A stretch of 31,354 bases of DNA from Tritrichomonas foetus (Eukaryota; Parabasalia; Tritrichomonadida; Tritrichomonadidae): positions 1 through 31,354 of the forward strand of contig MLAK01000755.1 in NCBI GenBank assembly GCA_001839685.1, read 5' to 3'. The position numbers were made by a program, and so were the translations under genes. This document shows, one piece after another, positions 27,231-31,354 of the stretch. Below the pieces are notes generated by a model that saw only the letters and a list, made by a program, of their open reading frames with translations, was not told where the DNA came from and did not search any database. How positions within the stretch are numbered: position 1 is the first letter of the stretch; each line of letters starts with the position of its first letter.

Positions 27231-27905
27231 ATGCAACAGCAAGACACAACAAGTATTTTCCTTCACGGTATTGTTGAGCAAATGATGTTCGTTGACATGT
27301 ACGATACACCATCCGTTATTGCTGAACGACTCTTGCTTCCGATTAATTACGAGTACTTATACGTAAGCAAAGGTCGAATTCTCTCGCCTCTCTTATCTCT
27401 TGGGATGCAGGGAATCTCCAAGAACGACGATATCTATGTTGTTCAACGCAAAAGCAATAATAAAAATCATCATTTTAACCTCATCACATCAGAAGGCGAT
27501 TCAAACCATCATGACCAAATATTGGCCATATCAAAGAAGCACCAGAGACAGACTGAAGATGAATTTAGGAAAAAGATTGAAGCACGATATGGAAATAGAT
27601 TCAAAGATACAGACACAGTTTATGAACAGATGTTTTATGCAATGAACCCCAAAACTACAAACGAATTCGCTAGACTTACAGATCTCTTCAAAATGAAAGT
27701 AGAAAGTAATACAGCAGCATTTCGCAGAATATGTAAAAATATCGAAATTAGCGAGTTCTCAGAAAAAGATGATAATCAATTGAAAAATTTGAAAGAAAAA
27801 GATTTCCCAACTGTTGTCCCACAAAAGGCTCACGAGCCATCAACAGACTTTATGCCTATAATTTTACCAGATCTTCGTCAAGAAAGTTCTATGAAGAACT
27901 TCTGA
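27231..27905 (+). CDS. Ubiquitin-like-domain protein (224 aa)
   Basis: Residues 7-73 fit a ubiquitin-like beta-grasp fold. There is a first strand (TSIFLHGI), a second strand (QMMFVDMY), a helix (TPSVIAERLLL), strands around YLYVSKGRILSPLLSLGM, and a last strand DDIYVVQR. The layout follows ubiquitin's RLIFAGKQL...TLHLV. No terminal Gly-Gly follows, so it is a domain and not a conjugated modifier. The remaining 150 residues are charged and largely helical, with no motif I know. ATG 27231 is used because the fold begins just after it. It comes two bases after a polypyrimidine-CAG that looks like a splice acceptor, so an upstream non-coding or very short exon is possible. Transposon B is inserted just after the stop codon. 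Confidence 0.75.
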   Translation: MQQQDTTSIFLHGIVEQMMFVDMYDTPSVIAERLLLPINYEYLYVSKGRILSPLLSLGMQGISKNDDIYVVQRKSNNKNHHFNLITSEGDSNHHDQILAISKKHQRQTEDEFRKKIEARYGNRFKDTDTVYEQMFYAMNPKTTNEFARLTDLFKMKVESNTAAFRRICKNIEISEFSEKDDNQLKNLKEKDFPTVVPQKAHEPSTDFMPIILPDLRQESSMKNF

Positions 27906-27913
27906 ATTTCTGG

Positions 27914-27921
27914 TTATATTG
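27914..27921. repeat. Left target-site duplication of transposon B
   Basis: TTATATTG begins 9 bases after the stop codon of the ubiquitin-like-domain gene and is repeated exactly at 29264-29271. Confidence 0.9.
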
Positions 27922-28329
27922 AGATGTATACAAACCAAATAGTCTTAACGTACGAAATCACTAAAATGATCCTTATCATCAGTATTACTTAATACCATCA
28001 GTCAAAAATCAAAANCCAAATAGCTAAAAGAATGACGAAAATTTCCCTTATCGCAAACTTCGCAAATGGCCGAATTCAAAAATATTTCGAAAATGATTCT
28101 GAAGAAGCTATTGTTTCAGTTTTCGGGTGAACAGCTTTCAGTCAATTGTTAAATATATTTTTTATAGTTATGAGCCATATTTATTCATAGTTTTGAAATT
28201 TTGCAACAATTAAACCGAAAAAAGAGCGATTTTGGAGAAAGCCTAAAAAAAAATTGAGAGAAGCTTTTTTTCCAAGAATCACAAAGATTATAATACTGCT
28301 TCCCATAATTCTATTTACACTTCTTCTAT

Positions 28330-28349
28330 CGATTTTTAATTAAAAATCG
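28330..28349. repeat. 20-bp perfect palindrome in transposon B
   Basis: Same self-complementary CGATTTTTAATTAAAAATCG as at 22848-22867 in transposon A. Confidence 0.9.
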
Positions 28350-28771
28350 CGAAAATTTTGATAGTTTTAACTCAGTGATGTTGAATTAATTCAATTTCCA
28401 TTTGACAAATAAGAATGTATTGAAATCTTTTCTGCCATAAAATTTTAGTATATGAAGAAAATAGACTGGCAGTCCTCAACAGCACATTCTCAAGCAGGGA
28501 TACAGATACAACGATTGAAAGACCAAATCAAGAAAAATGGAATCCAATATGTTTTTTTCCAGACTCAATGCCAAGTGAATTTTCTGATGACTCGCCATTT
28601 AGATGGCAAAACATTCGTAATCTTCTCATTGATGCCTAAATTTTTTTTCTTTATATCAAAATTATTAATATTTTTTTTATACTTCATTTTTGTATTTTGG
28701 AAAACATTATAATTTTCGATGGAGGGTCATATGATAATAAAAAGCACGATTTATGATAAGAAATAATCAAG

Positions 28772-29263
28772 ATATTAATGCTATAAAATCACTTTTTATC
28801 TCAATAATTCTCAGAAATTTCTGTGGGGTTTATTTTTTTCTCACAATTTTTTTTTGGATTTGGTTTTCTCTGTATCTTGATTTTTAAATTATAATATTTA
28901 TATATTATTAATAGGATTACAATTAAATAATTTTTAGATGACAATAATATCAACAATTATTCATTTAGATCTCTCAATAGTCTTCTACATCTAGATCTAG
29001 TTAGTTTGTATACATCTATATTAATGCTATAAAATCACTTTTTATCTCTATAATTCTCAGAAATTTCTGTGGGGTTTATTTTTTTCTCACAATTTTTTTT
29101 TGGATTTGGTTTTCTCTGTATCTTGATTTTTAAATTATAATATTTATATATTATTAATAGGATTACAATTAAATATTTTTTAGATGACAATAATATCAAC
29201 AATTATTCATTTAGATCTCTCAATAGTCTTCTACATCTAGAGCTAGTTAGTTTGTATACATCT
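28772..29263. repeat. 246-bp tandem duplication at the right end of transposon B
   Basis: Unit 1 (28772-29017) and unit 2 (29018-29263) have equal length and differ at only a few bases. Unit 2 agrees with transposon A at two of the sites where unit 1 differs (TCTCTATAATTC and CTAGAGCTAG). Confidence 0.92.
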
Positions 29264-29271
29264 TTATATTG
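29264..29271. repeat. Right target-site duplication of transposon B
   Basis: TTATATTG, an exact copy of 27914-27921, directly follows the outer right terminus of transposon B. Confidence 0.9.
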
Positions 29272-30502
29272 ATTCAATTTTTATGTGATTTTTAAATTTT
29301 TAATAGAATTGTTTTAATAAATGCTAAATCTATCGTATCTTAATGATTTCCTCATGTTCATCTTTCATGAATTTTTGTTAACGACATCGATAATTAATTA
29401 TTCCAAAAAGTGCTACTGTTTTTTTTTCTGCTCAGTCAATTGCCTTAAAATCAATTATTAGATATGTTTCTGAAAGATATTATATATGCTTTTGGAGTGA
29501 TGTGATAGAAAGAAAGAAATTATTCAGTGAAGGCTTTGATTCTATATATTTTGTGTAATATAATGGTCAAATGTATTGCATAACAATTCAATTAAAGACA
29601 AAACATTGAAATGCTATTGGATAATTGTAAAAATGGGTAATATAAAAAGTTAACCGCCAACCAAATAAATAGTCAATCATGGTTTTGATTATCGCACGAT
29701 GTGATCTTACTCATCGTTTCTCAGGAATTCACTCATCATCTAGAAAATTCCAACGTGAGAAAATAAAAATTTATTTCATGTATGATTCTCTCGAAAAGAA
29801 TGGAATATAAATTTTGTAAAGATCAATTGTTCATTGTTATCATTGGATCTCCTATCGAACTCATTTTATCGATTGTCATTTCCAATGAACATTTAAATAA
29901 TATCATAAAATACCTTTTTCTTTTCTGTCCATCTACCTGAGACAATCTTCACCTTTAGGGTTTTATCATTGCCAATCGTACATATATGCGTATATTTATG
30001 AAATAAATCTTCACCTTAAATTCGGCTTGTGAAAATAACTTTATTTCTAGTCAGGGTTTCCCGTATAATGAACGATAAAATGAGATATCTTTGAAATTTT
30101 TTTAGAAAAAGTTCGCCAACATAGAAATATTTCTGAAGCACAATGTATATTTTCAAAGAAAATTAATTTATCAATCATAATACGCGAAACTCTGTTTCTA
30201 TTGAACAATTATTAGGTCTCTTTCAGAGTTCTCACGATTCGATTTCATTAAATGAGTGAATGAGGCGTTTATCTTGTTATGTAATGCATTATCTGATAAA
30301 AGCATGATGATTATTGTGATTAAGAGAAATTAATGACACTTTTTCCACATTTCCATTTTCACCATAACAGGCTTTTTTCACCACAATTTTCACCTTTGGC
30401 ATTTTACCTATAATTTTACCTTTCGATTTCATCACCTAAAGATATTTTAGAGTTTTCAATAGGTTAGATTTGAAAAATCAATAATTCATCTTTTTTACAG
30501 CA
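29272..30502. other. Long spacer upstream of the PB1-like gene
   Basis: 1.2 kb without an open frame of note. The hexamer TTCACC recurs in its right half (29948, 30010, 30358, 30377 and 30389), with related TTTTACC copies near 30403 and 30415. This gives a pyrimidine-rich stretch from about 30350 to 30440. It ends in TTTTTTACAG two bases before the next ATG, which resembles a splice acceptor. It may be promoter plus 5' leader, or may contain an intron. Confidence 0.45.
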
Positions 30503-31225
30503 ATGACAAAAATTCTCACTCAGACTAACGAAATTCAAGCCCATCTCGAAGACTTAATGAAGAAGGAAGAAGCCCGAGCCGCGCAGTTAAAACAGAGGCT
30601 CGACGAATTGAATCAACAATTAAATTCCCAAAACGTCAACGCTGGTTCCATAACAGAAGTAAAATTTGGTGACAATGTCAAAGTTAGAATAGGCACCAGT
30701 AAGTTCGATAAGTTAATCCGCTCAAATTGCACGTATGACGATTTTATCCAACCCGCCAGAGTGTCCATCGGTACTGATAAGGTTGGTTTCAGAGATGACC
30801 AAGGACGAATTGTTTGGATCAGAACGAACCAAGATATTCATTTTATGTTTACGTGGTATTTTGCGCAAGAACTTCCGTTTATTCCAGTCGTCGCGGTTCC
30901 GCCAAACGATGTGGCAACAATTAGCAAATTAAATTTACGGAAAGAATTTACATTTAAAGAGGGCTGTGCTGCATTTCGATGCGAATGCGCTGGACCAGAC
31001 GGACCACTCATATTTTTGGCTGTTCCACCAAATTCAACAAAGGATGACGGATTTGCATACTTGCAGTCTTTATTTGGAAACTTTTCATCACTCATGTTCG
31101 TCGATGAAGCAGAGGATATTATCACAATCGACTCAGACGAATCTTGGGAATACTGCATTGAGACAGGAATGGCTATGGCAAAGGTTGGAAAGTTCCCACT
31201 CCTCCTGGTCGGAATGTCGAGTTAG
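30503..31225 (+). CDS. Coiled-coil protein with two PB1-like domains (240 aa)
   Basis: Residues 1-45 form a charged helix with heptad spacing (coiled coil, KEEARAAQLKQRLDELNQQL). Two beta-grasp, PB1-like segments follow. The first is at about 59-133, with Lys/Arg in the first strands and FRDDQGRIVWIRTNQDI as an acidic OPCA-like turn. The second is at about 156-236, with FVDEAEDIITIDSDESWEYCI at 199-219, a close fit to the OPCA pattern, and a final strand FPLLLV. Family knowledge: PB1 domains mediate paired scaffold interactions in signalling proteins. The domain assignment is by pattern only and I do not recognise a named homologue. The start ATG lies two bases after a TTTTTTACAG sequence. 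Confidence 0.65.
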   Translation: MTKILTQTNEIQAHLEDLMKKEEARAAQLKQRLDELNQQLNSQNVNAGSITEVKFGDNVKVRIGTSKFDKLIRSNCTYDDFIQPARVSIGTDKVGFRDDQGRIVWIRTNQDIHFMFTWYFAQELPFIPVVAVPPNDVATISKLNLRKEFTFKEGCAAFRCECAGPDGPLIFLAVPPNSTKDDGFAYLQSLFGNFSSLMFVDEAEDIITIDSDESWEYCIETGMAMAKVGKFPLLLVGMSS

Positions 31226-31316
31226 AATTAAAATAATATATTTGTTTTCCTGAAGGGGATTTAGTGAAACACTCTTTAAACGAAGTCAATATACAATATT
31301 TATCTATGCTCTCTGC

Positions 31317-31354
31317 ATTTATTGTTTTCATTCTTCATTTATTGTTTTCATTCT
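31317..31354. repeat. 20-bp tandem repeat at the right edge
   Basis: ATTTATTGTTTTCATTCTTC at 31317-31336 is followed by an exact second unit at 31337-31354 that is cut after 18 bases by the window end. The array probably continues. Confidence 0.8.

Larger units (their letters stand above)
27922..29263. mobile_element. Transposon B: second copy of A with a duplicated right end
   Basis: The left terminus AGATGTATACAAAC (27922-27935) and right terminus GTTTGTATACATCT (29250-29263) are inverted repeats, flanked by the 8-bp duplication TTATATTG. Bases 27922-29017 match transposon A base for base (constant offset 5482), with about five substitutions, one N and no nested insertion. The last 246 bp of that unit (28772-29017) are repeated in tandem as 29018-29263. 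The element thus has two right ends, and the TSD flanks the outer one. The 86-codon frame at 28452-28712 is identical to that in A. The insertion lies in the 3' flank of the ubiquitin-like-domain gene and may provide its 3' UTR. Confidence 0.94.

Noticed and set aside
30838..31158. 106-codon minus-strand frame
   Set aside because: It is antisense to the PB1-like gene, which has the better domain evidence.
1..31354. CRISPR array or bacterial operon structure
   Set aside because: There are no regularly spaced repeats with unique spacers. Gene structure, the tRNA and protein families are eukaryotic.

Overview
The window is AT-rich eukaryotic nuclear DNA of protist type. It holds nine intact, apparently intronless protein genes (2.5-8.6 kb at the large end), one tRNA gene and a cluster of non-autonomous DNA transposons. 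All three stop codons are used in the standard way. The mix of genes fits a flagellated, intron-poor protist: a CLASP-like TOG protein, a CEP44-domain protein, a giant type I surface protein with a short basic Ser-rich tail, a Vnx1-like YccF-CAX exchanger, a PP6 SAPS subunit and an unusual PPP phosphatase. A parabasalid of Tritrichomonas type is my best guess. This is inference: I do not see the initiator consensus expected of Trichomonas vaginalis at these starts.

Layout. 1-326: edge repeat and a strong hairpin, downstream of a minus-strand CLASP-like gene (327-2873). 2983-3054: tRNA-Val(GAC). 3409-11994: giant membrane protein, minus strand, divergent from a CEP44-domain gene (12291-12674). 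13742-15604: YccF-CAX cation exchanger, minus strand, divergent from a small helical protein (15952-16314). 16565-18055: SAPS-family PP6 regulatory subunit. 18435-19583: transposon 1, with an 8-bp target-site duplication (TSD). 19902-21146: PPP phosphatase, minus strand. 22440-24438: transposon A, whose right end is interrupted by nested transposon C (23530-24424). 24447-27230: long non-genic stretch with stop-poor islands. 27231-27905: ubiquitin-like-domain protein. 27922-29263: transposon B, a 99.5% identical copy of A without the nested insertion and with a duplicated right end. 30503-31225: coiled-coil protein with two PB1-like domains. 31317-31354: tandem repeat at the right edge.

Most interesting result. 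The non-coding DNA between 18.4 and 29.3 kb is largely made of transposons that can be solved from the sequence alone. There are four insertions of three sequence families. Each has terminal inverted repeats of about 14-15 bp fitting one consensus (ARAWGTRYRCRAMC) and a perfect 8-bp TSD. Copy B carries the uninterrupted site that proves the nested insertion in A, because the repaired A and the first unit of B are both exactly 1096 bp. Every ambiguous base (N) in the window lies inside one of these elements. No transposase is visible, so they look like non-autonomous members of one unassigned superfamily.

Other points: a shared TGTACGTT element just upstream of three genes with cytoskeletal or helical products, and a 16-bp-stem hairpin whose loop contains GCGAAGC. 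The last two genes also both start right after a splice-acceptor-like polypyrimidine-CAG.
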